Below, piece by piece: positions 35,176 to 44,077 of a DNA stretch of 57,485 bases; positions within the stretch are counted from its first letter, which is position 1, and each line of letters begins with the position of its first letter. The DNA is taken from contig JAGCDD010000171.1 of assembly GCA_017651345.1 (NCBI GenBank), positions 1-57,485 of the forward strand, written 5' to 3'. The notes under the pieces were generated by a model, which made no database searches, was not told the origin of the DNA, and saw only the letters and a program-made list of their open reading frames with translations. Both the position numbers and the translations under genes were made by a program. The DNA is from Bacteroidales bacterium. Lineage in GTDB: Bacteria; Bacteroidota; Bacteroidia; Bacteroidales; UBA3824.

Positions 35176-36915
35176 ATGCAGACAAACTCGCTAATAGGAC
35201 GCCGGCTCGGCAACTACAAAATAGACAGCCTTATTGATCAAGGCGGCATGGGAAGCGTATACGAAGGTGTTCACATGCTCCTCGGTCGTAGGGCTGCCAT
35301 CAAGCAGCTCAACCCTATTCTCGAACAAAAAGAGGGCGTTAAAGAACGTTTTAAAAACGAGGCGATGATTCTATCCAAACTCAAGCACCCTCATATCGTT
35401 AGCATCTACGACTATATTGAATGCGACGAGGGGACTTTTATTGTGATGGAACTTATCAAAGGCACTGCTCTTGACGTTTACCTCAAAAACGAATCGGGAC
35501 CTATTCCCGAGCCTCGTGCCGTCCGCTATATTTCGCAAATGCTCGACGCTATTGGATATATGCATTCAAAAAACATTATCCACCGCGACATTAAGCCCGG
35601 AAACTTTATCATCACTGCCGACGACGAAATCAAGATTCTCGATTTTGGCATTGCTCAGCTTATTGGCGAAACTCCAAAACACCTCACACAACCCGGCACT
35701 AAGGTTGGAACTGCTCTTTATATGAGTCCTCAGCAGGTTAAGGGACAGCCATTAGACCGCCGTACCGACATATATTCGCTTGGCATCACGTTTTTTCAAA
35801 TGCTAACGGGTCAACATCCTTACAACGTAAAACTCTCAGAATACGATATTTACAATAAAATTATCAACGAACCACTGCCCCCGCCATCTTCGATTTATGC
35901 CGGAGTGTCGCCGCAGATGGAAGACATTATATATAAGGCAACTGCCAAAAAACCGTTAGACCGCTATCAAAACTGCGCCGCTTTTCTTCACGATGTAAAA
36001 GCCGCTGCCAAGCAAACTTCGGGCGAAGACAAGCATCTCAATACGCAGATTTTTGACCTTTCGCCTGTTGATACCGAACGCAAACCGTCGGCATGGCGCA
36101 ATATTGCTATCTTGCTTATGATTTCGATATTTTTGCTCGCTGTGGCTGTGTCGGTATTCACCTTTGGACGTCACGACCAAATGCACGTTATTGGCGACAA
36201 TGCACATCTCTATAAATCAGATAGTCTCAACGCCGAACGCACCGACCGCCTCAACTATGGTGAAACTGTGCGCATTGTACCCGACCGTCCCGAAATCATC
36301 AACAACGGCACCGCTTGGGTAGAGGCCACTTCGCTGCGCGGAACCAAGGGTTATATTCCTAAAAAACAATTGGTTTCGGCAAAAATTTATCAGCAAATCA
36401 ACTCTATGTTCCTTACCAAAGAGGCTATCGACCTTACCCCGTGCGAATACAAACTTGTGCTGTGGAAATATTTTGTAGAAAACAAGTATTTCCGCAACTC
36501 GTCTACCTCGTGGAAAATTTCGTCAGATACCAAAAACGAACTCGACTTTTCGGGCATTGCCTCTGGACGGTTTAACTCAAATTCCACACCCGATTATGCC
36601 TGCATTCTTCATAGCCTTAGCGACCGTCGCTGCCGTATCCTTATTTTCCTTGATCAATCGTCTGAAAATATTGCGATAGATTATCCGGGCGAAATCCGAA
36701 TCAAAACTATTCCCGCAGGCGAACAAGGCGGAGGATGGTTTCTCGGTAACACTTACAAACGCACAGCTGCCAATGGTTCGCAATACGAGGTAGATAAATA
36801 TGAGTTTCTTACCACAGATGGAATAATGATTTATGATATCGAAAACGAAACCAATTCGGTTTGTGTGTTTAATTCTGCCGAAAACAAGATACACATTTAC
36901 CAACAGCCGAAATAA
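35176..36915 (+). CDS. Transmembrane Ser/Thr protein kinase with SH3-like outer domain
   Basis: The kinase domain is complete: Gly loop DQGGMGSVYEG (21-31), catalytic Lys43 (AIKQL), HRDIKPGN (136-143), DFG (156-158), and the activation-segment end GTALYMSPQQ. After a linker with several Thr (HLNTQIFDLSPVDTE), a transmembrane helix spans about 309-331. The outer domain begins with an SH3-like stretch (NAHLYKSDS, TVRIVPDRP, WVEATSLRGTKGYIP) and continues with a beta-rich region ending at residue 579. It belongs to the Hanks-type bacterial kinases that sense envelope signals. The phosphatase and FHA genes precede it closely on the same strand. Confidence 0.95.
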   Translation: MQTNSLIGRRLGNYKIDSLIDQGGMGSVYEGVHMLLGRRAAIKQLNPILEQKEGVKERFKNEAMILSKLKHPHIVSIYDYIECDEGTFIVMELIKGTALDVYLKNESGPIPEPRAVRYISQMLDAIGYMHSKNIIHRDIKPGNFIITADDEIKILDFGIAQLIGETPKHLTQPGTKVGTALYMSPQQVKGQPLDRRTDIYSLGITFFQMLTGQHPYNVKLSEYDIYNKIINEPLPPPSSIYAGVSPQMEDIIYKATAKKPLDRYQNCAAFLHDVKAAAKQTSGEDKHLNTQIFDLSPVDTERKPSAWRNIAILLMISIFLLAVAVSVFTFGRHDQMHVIGDNAHLYKSDSLNAERTDRLNYGETVRIVPDRPEIINNGTAWVEATSLRGTKGYIPKKQLVSAKIYQQINSMFLTKEAIDLTPCEYKLVLWKYFVENKYFRNSSTSWKISSDTKNELDFSGIASGRFNSNSTPDYACILHSLSDRRCRILIFLDQSSENIAIDYPGEIRIKTIPAGEQGGGWFLGNTYKRTAANGSQYEVDKYEFLTTDGIMIYDIENETNSVCVFNSAENKIHIYQQPK

Positions 36916-36927
36916 TTTTTACCTTTG
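36896..36927 (+). promoter_or_regulatory. Promoter of the alanine racemase fusion gene
   Basis: TACCTTTG (36920-36927) is a perfect -7 box, with TTTA at 36896-36899 after a 20-bp spacer. The ATG is 17 bases downstream, so the leader is very short. Confidence 0.65.
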
Positions 36928-36944
36928 CAAAAAAAACTAATAAC

Positions 36945-39218
36945 ATGAAATTTACAGCAAACGAAATAGCCGACATACTCAACGCCGACTCTATAACAGG
37001 CAATAAATCATTAGAAGCCAACCAATTAATTCTCCGTGCAGCCACTGCAGCCGCTCTTCCAGATAGTGTTTATTTTGATCTCCGAAAATTCAAAGACCCG
37101 CCAAACGCTATTGAGCGTATGCACAATCTCGGTGTAAGAATTTTTGTTTACGCCGAACCGTTAACTGCCGAACCGTTTAGCGACTCAGTATATATAAAGG
37201 TGCGAAACATCAACACCGCCATCAACCAATACATCACCGAAATTATCCGCCGCTACGAAGGCACAGTTATAGCCGTGCCTCAACGCAACAACCGTTGCTG
37301 CATAAAAGATTGGATGGCTCTGTTGCTCAAAAACTCTGCAAATGTTTTTACCACAGCCCATTACACATCCGAATTAGATTTCCTCGAAAATGTCAGCCTA
37401 TTAAACAACAGCTACGATATTGCAGTTTGTCAAATTCCCGACAACTACGAATACACCTCAATAGCTGCTATCGAACAAGCCGACACTGTAAGTTTTAACG
37501 AAGAAGAATTTTCTATTTCGTTTACAAAAGAAGAGGCATCTACCACAATCAATATCACCAAAAGTCAATCAGAATTTCCAGCAACAATCAAAATACCATT
37601 TTGCGACACAGAGCACGCTCAAGATGCCGCTCAATGCCTTTGCTACCTGCTCAAACAAAACCTTTACATTCCATCGGTTCACAACTCGGTGTTCAAATCG
37701 CTCGAAATTCCCGACCCGCTTATCAAAATGCGTCAGGGCGATTTCAACATAGGTATCGTTTCGTGTTTTTCGTCTAAAAACAATATCTACGCTATTTGCA
37801 AGTGTTTCGACTTTATGGCTCGTCAGCATCAGTTTAATTCGCTCACTGCCGTAATTGCAAAACCCGATTTTGAAACCCTCACCAAAGATGAATTTTTTGC
37901 GCAGTTGTTTTTTGCTGCACGAGGTTGCGGAATTTCGCGCATTGTGTTTATAGGATATTTTGAACAGATACCTCACAACGAATTTATACGCATTACCAAA
38001 TACGATACTATTCAAGACTTTATCGATAATTTTGCCGAACAAACCTACACAGGAGGCGGCATTTTGCTCAAAGGCGAATGTTACGACGATTTTGCCGACG
38101 CTTTCGACTTTTTTCACACAGGCAACCACGATACTGTATTGGAAGTTAGTCTCAATGCCCTCAAGCACAACCTCAACTACTATCGCGCACTGCTCCGTCC
38201 GCAAACCAAAATGATTGCAATGGTAAAGGCTAATTGCTACGGCAGCGGAAGTTTTCAAATCGCCAACATGTTGCAAAACAATGGTGTAGACTATCTTTGT
38301 GTAGCTTTTGCCGAAGAAGGTATAGCCCTTCGCCGTGCCAATATCAAAATGCCAGTTATGGTAATGAACTACGACGGACGCAACTACAAGCAATTAATCA
38401 ACTACCGTCTCGAACCCGTATTGTTCTCGTCTGAGCGCACACTCCGCCTTATCGAAATCCTTAAAGAACGCGGCATAAAAAACTATCCCGTTCATGTAAA
38501 ACTCGATACAGGTATGCACCGTTCGGGCTTTATGACGCACGAATTAGAAGAGTTTTGCAACATTGTTAAGAGCAATGCCGACACTATTAATATAGTTTCG
38601 ATGTTTACCCACTTTGTGGCAGCCGACGACAACCAAGAAGACAAGTTCTCGTTAACGCAAGTTCAGCGTTTTACACAAATGGCAGATACCATTTGCCGTC
38701 TTACTGGTCTCAATCCTATGCGCCATATCTGCAATTCAGTTGGTATAGAGCGTTTTACCGATTATCAGTTTAATATGGTTCGTCTTGGAATCGGTCTTTA
38801 CGGCGTGGCATACGAAGCCACCGAGCAACTTATGGGCATTTCTAAATGGAAAACCAACATTGTGCAAATCAAAAATATAGATAAAACCGAAACCGTGGGA
38901 TACAACCGCCGTGGCAAAATCAGTAGAGATTCGCGCATTGCCCTCATTCCTGTAGGATATGCCGACGGACTCAACCGCAAATTTGGCAACGGCAACCTCC
39001 AAGTAGAAATCAACGGACACCGCGCACCCATCATCGGCAATATCTGTATGGATATGTGCATGGTAGACATCACCGACATTGAGTGCAAAGCTGGCGACGA
39101 AGTTGTTATTTTTGATACTAACACTAAACTTATCGAAATGGCAAACGCTATAGGCACAATTCCATACGAAATACTCACCGGTATATCTCCGCGAGTAGCA
39201 AGAGTTTATGTAGAATAA
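36945..39218 (+). CDS. alr: Alanine racemase fused to a MurF-like domain lacking the P-loop
   Basis: Bacteroidota often fuse MurF (adds D-Ala-D-Ala to the peptidoglycan precursor) to alanine racemase (makes D-Ala, PLP-dependent). Here residues about 396-757 are a normal racemase: MVKANCYGSG with the PLP Lys428, VGYNRRGKIS containing the catalytic Tyr, PVGYADGLNRK and GNICMDMCMVDIT. Residues 1-390 follow the MurF layout (EIADIL near the start, KDWMALLLKN), but the position of the ATP-binding TGTNGKT reads VPQRNNRCC (111-119), and no ligase signature is seen. Total length is shorter than an intact fusion. The MurF-like half is probably inactive as a ligase, so a separate MurF should exist elsewhere. 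Confidence 0.9.
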   Translation: MKFTANEIADILNADSITGNKSLEANQLILRAATAAALPDSVYFDLRKFKDPPNAIERMHNLGVRIFVYAEPLTAEPFSDSVYIKVRNINTAINQYITEIIRRYEGTVIAVPQRNNRCCIKDWMALLLKNSANVFTTAHYTSELDFLENVSLLNNSYDIAVCQIPDNYEYTSIAAIEQADTVSFNEEEFSISFTKEEASTTINITKSQSEFPATIKIPFCDTEHAQDAAQCLCYLLKQNLYIPSVHNSVFKSLEIPDPLIKMRQGDFNIGIVSCFSSKNNIYAICKCFDFMARQHQFNSLTAVIAKPDFETLTKDEFFAQLFFAARGCGISRIVFIGYFEQIPHNEFIRITKYDTIQDFIDNFAEQTYTGGGILLKGECYDDFADAFDFFHTGNHDTVLEVSLNALKHNLNYYRALLRPQTKMIAMVKANCYGSGSFQIANMLQNNGVDYLCVAFAEEGIALRRANIKMPVMVMNYDGRNYKQLINYRLEPVLFSSERTLRLIEILKERGIKNYPVHVKLDTGMHRSGFMTHELEEFCNIVKSNADTINIVSMFTHFVAADDNQEDKFSLTQVQRFTQMADTICRLTGLNPMRHICNSVGIERFTDYQFNMVRLGIGLYGVAYEATEQLMGISKWKTNIVQIKNIDKTETVGYNRRGKISRDSRIALIPVGYADGLNRKFGNGNLQVEINGHRAPIIGNICMDMCMVDITDIECKAGDEVVIFDTNTKLIEMANAIGTIPYEILTGISPRVARVYVE

Positions 39219-39280
39219 AAAAAAATTTTTTTTCACTCCTGATTTTTGCATTCAACTATTCTAATACAAAAATTTCTGTT

Positions 39281-39288
39281 TATCTTTG
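39281..39288 (+). promoter_or_regulatory. -7 element ahead of the 244-residue gene
   Basis: TATCTTTG matches TAnnTTTG, 38 bases before the ATG. No TTTG at the usual distance. Confidence 0.5.
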
Positions 39289-39325
39289 TATCGTTATTAC
39301 AACCTTTATACAAACAGGAAAACAG

Positions 39326-40060
39326 ATGAAAATTTTTGGAAAGAAAGACGAAGGCATCTTCACTACACGTATGTTGACTACGATAACCGACATTATCGTA
39401 AAAAAATACATTAAAGCAGGCTACATTGCGCCCGAAAACTACGAAGATACCCGACAGACGATAATTGAAAAATATATTGCTAAACGCGAGCATATCGAAA
39501 GTTTGTACGACAAGCGGGCAAAACCTGAAACCTATCTTTCAGCCGTTCTCTACAAAATGATGCTCGAAATTATGAGGTCAACTTCTTCAAAACAGAAGCA
39601 TTTTGGCGAATACGAAGCAACCGTGCTAAAAAACGGCGAGGGTCATCAAATTACCCCCGAAGAAAAACTGATTATCGAGAACGAAAAAAAATATCTCGAA
39701 AAAGTGCTTGCTTCATTCGGTCACGAAACCTCCAAAGTTACTCTATTCTGCAAAATGTTTTTCAGAATAAGGCCTTCCAAACAAGAATTGGAGGCGTATC
39801 TAAAACACAAGGCAGACAACGATATATTAAAATTAACGTTCATTGAAGGCAACGAACTCGACAAAGACATTTTTGACAGGCTATGCACAATTTGCAACAC
39901 CGCCGAAAACAAAAACAACAAACCCGATGCTGTGCGTATGTTTGTAGGTAAAACCAACGGCAAAATTATCAACCGTCTCAACCTCAACCGACAAACAAAT
40001 TACAACGAAGAATCGCTTGCACTGCTATTTGATATGGTATATACTGACAAAGACACGTAA
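39326..40060 (+). CDS. Unrecognised helical protein, possibly sigma-factor-like
   Basis: This soluble, charged, wholly helical protein has no signal peptide. A stretch at about 60-85 (RAKPETYLSAVLYKMMLEIMR) recalls region 2 of sigma-70-type factors, and a following acidic segment with EEKLIIENEKKYLEKVL resembles the start of region 4, but no helix-turn-helix is obvious. The next gene encodes a small membrane protein with a cytoplasmic N-terminus, which is the usual arrangement of an anti-sigma factor. The sigma assignment is tentative; a different DNA- or protein-binding role is equally possible. Confidence 0.55.
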   Translation: MKIFGKKDEGIFTTRMLTTITDIIVKKYIKAGYIAPENYEDTRQTIIEKYIAKREHIESLYDKRAKPETYLSAVLYKMMLEIMRSTSSKQKHFGEYEATVLKNGEGHQITPEEKLIIENEKKYLEKVLASFGHETSKVTLFCKMFFRIRPSKQELEAYLKHKADNDILKLTFIEGNELDKDIFDRLCTICNTAENKNNKPDAVRMFVGKTNGKIINRLNLNRQTNYNEESLALLFDMVYTDKDT

Positions 40061-40104
40061 CTTTTAGAATAAATAAATAACCAACTCTAACACATTTATA
40101 TTGT

Positions 40105-40647
40105 ATGCAAACCACCGACTATAACCAACTTGCCCGATGCGCTGATTACCTCAACAGCAAGGGTACATCCCTCTCATCCGACGATTACGCTCGAATGTCA
40201 GATGATGACGATTTTGCAATGTCTGCCGTCGACATTGCCGAAATATCGTCTTTGGCACAAAATAAACTTTCCAAAAATCATACCGTAAAACTGATTCCTT
40301 TGCTCGCCATTGTGGCTGCAGCAGCCATAGCAGCATTTGTATTTATTCCAAAAACAGCCATCGAAGACGCTGCACCATCCCTCAAAACATCTGTTTCGTC
40401 TGTTGCCAAATCTACAGCCGACGACATCACCGCCGAAAACGGAATCGCTACAATTTCGTGGCAGTTTGAAGCCACATCTGCCGATACCCTTGTTATTTAC
40501 GATGTTAACGGCAAATCTCTTGTGAAAAAACCTATCTCAGGAAACGCCGCCACCATTGCTTTGCCTCAATCTGCTCAAAAATACATCTACAAAATTGAGC
40601 GTTATTCTACCGACATCCTCAAAAAAGGTACTATTTTGATAAAATAG
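40105..40647 (+). CDS. Small single-span membrane protein, possibly anti-sigma-like
   Basis: The N-terminal 65 residues are cytoplasmic and acidic (SSDDYARMSDDDDFAMSAVDIAEI), then one membrane helix (LIPLLAIVAAAAIAAFVFI, about 72-90) and a periplasmic region with a beta-rich end (TLVIYDVNGKSLVKKPISG) resembling a short sorting-domain-like or Ig-like sandwich. It follows the possible sigma-like gene by 44 bp. The topology fits an anti-sigma factor, but no known anti-sigma domain was recognised. Confidence 0.55.
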   Translation: MQTTDYNQLARCADYLNSKGTSLSSDDYARMSDDDDFAMSAVDIAEISSLAQNKLSKNHTVKLIPLLAIVAAAAIAAFVFIPKTAIEDAAPSLKTSVSSVAKSTADDITAENGIATISWQFEATSADTLVIYDVNGKSLVKKPISGNAATIALPQSAQKYIYKIERYSTDILKKGTILIK

Positions 40648-40747
40648 CTTTTCATACCCCTGCATAATTTTTTGTTCTACAGATAATAGGGTATATTGTT
40701 GTTCATGTGTTATGTTATTGAATTTATAAAACTAAAAATTAACAAAA

Positions 40748-41431
40748 ATGAACAACAAACTATTTTTTACCGCCGTGAGTTTGGCATACGCGGCGTTGAT
40801 TGGTTGCGAACCTGATATACATCGAGCAAGCAGCGATTTTTTTTATCCATCGTCGTTTAGTGCCGACACAGGTTATTTTTTTAGAGATGCCAAAGAAATT
40901 CTTCTCCGTTTTTCATCCTCAAACAATTATTCTCCATCGTACGGAGGTTCTTCCAAAGAACGTTACAAACAATATGTCTACTATTTTGGCGACTTTGGCT
41001 ACCGCGAGGACGATGAAGTATGTTTTGGCTGCTGCGATGATGTTGAGGATATTGGTTTCGGACGCCCTACGTCGCTTTGCGTATGCGATATCAAATCTAT
41101 CCACGTGGTTTGCGAAAACGAATTTGACGAAAATCATCCCGCAGGATCTAATGCCGACGACTTGTTTAAAATCGGTCTTGAAACTGCATATCCTTTTCTA
41201 AAAAACAATTACACAGGTTATTATGAGTATTACGATAAGTATTTCCCTCTTCAAGACATCAACCCCGATTATCTAAAACTCACTGGATTATGGTTTGGAC
41301 ACTTAATTATTACTAAAAATCCGCCCGTCGAAGGCAAATACTCTTTTACCATATCCGTTGAAATGGATGCCGACCCTGTTTCGGGCAATGTGCCTAAGTT
41401 TTCTCCTCAAACTGTTACCTTAATATTTTAA
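40748..41431 (+). CDS. Unrecognised lipoprotein rich in Tyr, Asp and Cys
   Basis: The signal peptide ends in lipobox LIGC (Cys about residue 20). The mature protein has many aromatic and acidic residues and a Cys-rich loop (VCFGCCDDVED, then LCVCD), which might bind metal or form disulfides. The C-terminus is beta-rich (YSFTISVEMDADP). I do not recognise the family. It is followed 11 bp later by a barrel gene, so the two may work together in the outer membrane. Confidence 0.65.
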   Translation: MNNKLFFTAVSLAYAALIGCEPDIHRASSDFFYPSSFSADTGYFFRDAKEILLRFSSSNNYSPSYGGSSKERYKQYVYYFGDFGYREDDEVCFGCCDDVEDIGFGRPTSLCVCDIKSIHVVCENEFDENHPAGSNADDLFKIGLETAYPFLKNNYTGYYEYYDKYFPLQDINPDYLKLTGLWFGHLIITKNPPVEGKYSFTISVEMDADPVSGNVPKFSPQTVTLIF

Positions 41432-41442
41432 TCTAAAGTCTT

Positions 41443-42108
41443 ATGCGAAAATTAATTATACTAATCATAGCATTGTTTTGCAACATTATTACAGGCAAAT
41501 GTCAGCCTGCATTTACTGCTGGTCTTTCGTTGTCAACAACTGCCAATTCTGATTTCGACGATGAAGTAAAATTTCTCCCTGCCCACAACTTTGGAGTTAC
41601 ATTCGACCTTGGCAGCGATACACGTAAATACGCTTTTCGTCCGGGTGTTGTGTATTGTGTTAAAGGTTGGAAAAAAATTGGTCTTGTAGACGAAAAACAG
41701 TTGTATATCAATCACATGCTTCAATTTCCACTCTACTGGATACACAAAATCAGGCTCAACGACAATCTCAGGATCGACCTTGGATACGGATGTTTTGTAG
41801 AGTTTGCTTTCGATGGCAATGTTAAGGTAAAATATCCCGAACTTACAGGTAGTTATGTAATCAACGGACAGCAGCAGACTGTACATTACGACAAAATTAC
41901 CAAAAACTTTCGAGGTAAAATATTTGCTTGGAATCAAGGTAATATCCTTTACGCCGGAATGTCCACCAACCGCTATTACGCCGGAGTCGCTTTGCAGTCG
42001 AGCCTTTTTCCGCAGGGTATGGTAGCCTTCTTGTTTAACGCAGCCTATTATCTCAACCCCTGCCGCCAAAAGGTAAAACACTCAGGCGACTATTCGGAAT
42101 TTGAATAA
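41443..42108 (+). CDS. Outer-membrane beta-barrel protein, PorT-like
   Basis: The signal peptide is IILIIALFCNIITGKCQ (cleavage about residue 21). The mature protein is a small barrel with PAFTAGLSLSTTANS, VTFDLGSD, AFRPGVVYCVKGWKKIG and LDYGCFVEFA-type strands and a final LNPCRQK. It is similar in layout to the barrel at 22923-23516. The preceding lipoprotein gene is 11 bp upstream. No function is assigned. Confidence 0.7.
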   Translation: MRKLIILIIALFCNIITGKCQPAFTAGLSLSTTANSDFDDEVKFLPAHNFGVTFDLGSDTRKYAFRPGVVYCVKGWKKIGLVDEKQLYINHMLQFPLYWIHKIRLNDNLRIDLGYGCFVEFAFDGNVKVKYPELTGSYVINGQQQTVHYDKITKNFRGKIFAWNQGNILYAGMSTNRYYAGVALQSSLFPQGMVAFLFNAAYYLNPCRQKVKHSGDYSEFE

Positions 42109-42136
42109 CATTTTTTTGTGTTTTTTTTGATATTCC

Positions 42137-42167
42137 TTTCATCGTACAAGAAAATAACGTATCTTTG
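42137..42167 (+). promoter_or_regulatory. Promoter of the GTPase operon
   Basis: TATCTTTG (42160-42167) is a good -7 box. TTTC (42137-42140) lies 19 bp upstream. It supports the ATG at 42199 and not a frame start at 42118. Confidence 0.6.
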
Positions 42168-42198
42168 GGAAGAAATCAAACTTTTAAAACACCGCATT

Positions 42199-43332
42199 AT
42201 GGACAATCTTGTAATTCCTGTAGAGGGACTTGCTGAAAAATTTGAGCAGCAGTTTACCGAACTCAAAAACGAAATTATCAACCCTAACATCCTGATTCTC
42301 GGACAGACAGGCGTGGGCAAAAGTTCGCTCATCAATACCATCTTTGAAAAAAATATCGCTGCCGTTAGCAATACTAAGGCGCAGACTCGCGGCTTTCACG
42401 TTTATACCGACAAGGATGTGCCCGTAAACATCATCGACAGTGAGGGTTACGAACTCGAAAAATCTGCCGACTTTAAAAAGATGATTGAGGAGTATCTCAA
42501 CCTGCATTTCGACGAACTAAATAAGCAGATTCACCTTGCGTGGTATTGCATCAGTATTTCGTCGGCAAGGGTGCTGCCTTACGATATAGATATTCTTAAA
42601 TTCCTGTTAGAGAAGAATATACCTACCTGCGTGGTGCTTACTCAATGCGACAACGACACTCCCGAAGGCACTACCGCCGCACAACTCAAAAAGGTAATCG
42701 ACGACAATTTCGGCGGAAAGATAGAATGTTTCCAAGTGTCTAACGATGAGGAGATTAATAAGCAACTTGGTCTCGATGATTTGATATATTGGTCGCGCAA
42801 CAATCTTAGCGAAGAAAACCTTCGTCTTGGATTTGCCGTGGCTCAGAAAAAGAACCTCGAACTCAAGAAAGAGGATGCCGAAAAACGCATAAAATATTAT
42901 GCCGCCTCTGCCGCCGCCGTGGGTGCAACGCCTATACCCGTGAGCGATGCGGTGCTGCTTACTGCATTGCAGGTGAAGATGTGCGCCGATATTTTTGGCA
43001 TTTACGGCTTAGACAACAACATCAGTAGCACTATCAAAAACGTTATTAGCGGACAGGTGGTGTCGCTACTTGGCAAAACTCTTGCCGGCAACCTTATAAA
43101 ACTGATACCCGGCGCAGGTACGGCTGTGGGCTCGGTGATAAATGCTACCGTGGCAACTTCTATTACGGTGTCGATGGGTTATGCAATTTCGCGTTTAACC
43201 AAAAAATGTATCGAGAGCCGTCTTACAGGCAAGTTTATGGAGGGATTGCCCGTAATTTTCAATCAAGAAAACCTCAACAAACTTATCGACGAGTTTAACG
43301 CTAAAAACAAAGGATGCGAAACGAACAGTTAA
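42199..43332 (+). CDS. GTPase with DUF697-like C-terminal region
   Basis: The GTPase domain has G1 GQTGVGKS (about 35-42), a G2 Thr in TKAQTRGFHV, G3 DSEGYE and G4 TQCDND. The C-terminal third (AAAVGATPIPVSDAVLLTALQVKMC, then TLAGNLIKLIPGAGTAVGSVINATVATSITVSMG) carries hydrophobic helices in the style of DUF697 and YcjF/Era-like proteins, so membrane association is likely. The start at ATG 42199 is preferred (377 residues). It overlaps the second GTPase gene by 19 bases, so the two are translationally coupled. The cellular role is unknown. Confidence 0.85.
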   Translation: MDNLVIPVEGLAEKFEQQFTELKNEIINPNILILGQTGVGKSSLINTIFEKNIAAVSNTKAQTRGFHVYTDKDVPVNIIDSEGYELEKSADFKKMIEEYLNLHFDELNKQIHLAWYCISISSARVLPYDIDILKFLLEKNIPTCVVLTQCDNDTPEGTTAAQLKKVIDDNFGGKIECFQVSNDEEINKQLGLDDLIYWSRNNLSEENLRLGFAVAQKKNLELKKEDAEKRIKYYAASAAAVGATPIPVSDAVLLTALQVKMCADIFGIYGLDNNISSTIKNVISGQVVSLLGKTLAGNLIKLIPGAGTAVGSVINATVATSITVSMGYAISRLTKKCIESRLTGKFMEGLPVIFNQENLNKLIDEFNAKNKGCETNS

Positions 43333-44051
43333 ACATAATTATCACAGGCAAATCAGGTGTTGGCAAAAGTTCCTTTCTCAATTATCTTTCGGGAAAGGAC
43401 TTTTTCAAGACCGGCATTGGTACGCCCGTTACACAAGAATATTTTGAATGTGTTGAGTATCAATCAGAAAACGGTGTAACCTACCATCTTTTTGATACCA
43501 AAGGCATTGAACCCGACACAGCATCGGAATGTCGCGCCGAAATCATCAAGCGTATCAACGATTGCGACCGCCTTACCAACATTTTTGATTGGATACACAC
43601 TGTGTATTACTGTTTTGCGGCGTCGGGCAAGAGGATTGAGAGTTTTGAGGTGGATTTTATTAAGCAATTGATGGAAAAAGCCTCGGTGATAATTCTCCTT
43701 ACCAAAAAAGACCTTGTTGACGATGACGTTATCAATCAGATTAAGAGCCAGATACGCAAAGAAATTGGCGACAAAGTTCAGGTAATATCTGTTTGCAGTG
43801 TTTCGGTAAAAACCCGCAAGGGAGAGTCTACGCCGTCGGGCAGGGAGAGCGTGTTGCGTGCCGGTTTTCTTGGATTGTGGAACAAAATTGCCAAAACACG
43901 TTGCCGCAAAATTGCCTCTATGATAGATTCGCCCATTGATTGGGATATGGTGCAACGCAAATTGCCCGACGATGAGGTGATGCGAAATATGTTTCCCGAA
44001 ATTCGCCGCAAACACGAACGGTTGAGCATTTTGCAGTTTTGCAACACGTAA
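43314..44051 (+). CDS. Second small GTPase, coupled to the first
   Basis: G1 GKSGVGKSS (11-19), G3 DTKGIEPD (about 60-67) and G4 LTKKDL (about 127-132) are present. A short C-terminal tail of helices follows, with no membrane segment. The G3 motif DTKG and the absence of a DUF697 region distinguish it from the preceding GTPase. The gene begins inside the end of the upstream GTPase gene. Two different GTPases coded in overlapping genes suggest that they form a pair, as some dynamin-like and septin-like proteins do; this is inference. Confidence 0.82.
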   Translation: MRNEQLNIIITGKSGVGKSSFLNYLSGKDFFKTGIGTPVTQEYFECVEYQSENGVTYHLFDTKGIEPDTASECRAEIIKRINDCDRLTNIFDWIHTVYYCFAASGKRIESFEVDFIKQLMEKASVIILLTKKDLVDDDVINQIKSQIRKEIGDKVQVISVCSVSVKTRKGESTPSGRESVLRAGFLGLWNKIAKTRCRKIASMIDSPIDWDMVQRKLPDDEVMRNMFPEIRRKHERLSILQFCNT

Positions 44052-44077
44052 ATATCGACAATCTGTGGGATCCGTTT

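Noticed and set aside
40656-40693. ATACCC/GGGTAT inverted repeat after the anti-sigma-like gene
   Set aside because: The loop is 26 bases and no T tract follows, so it is unlikely to be a terminator.
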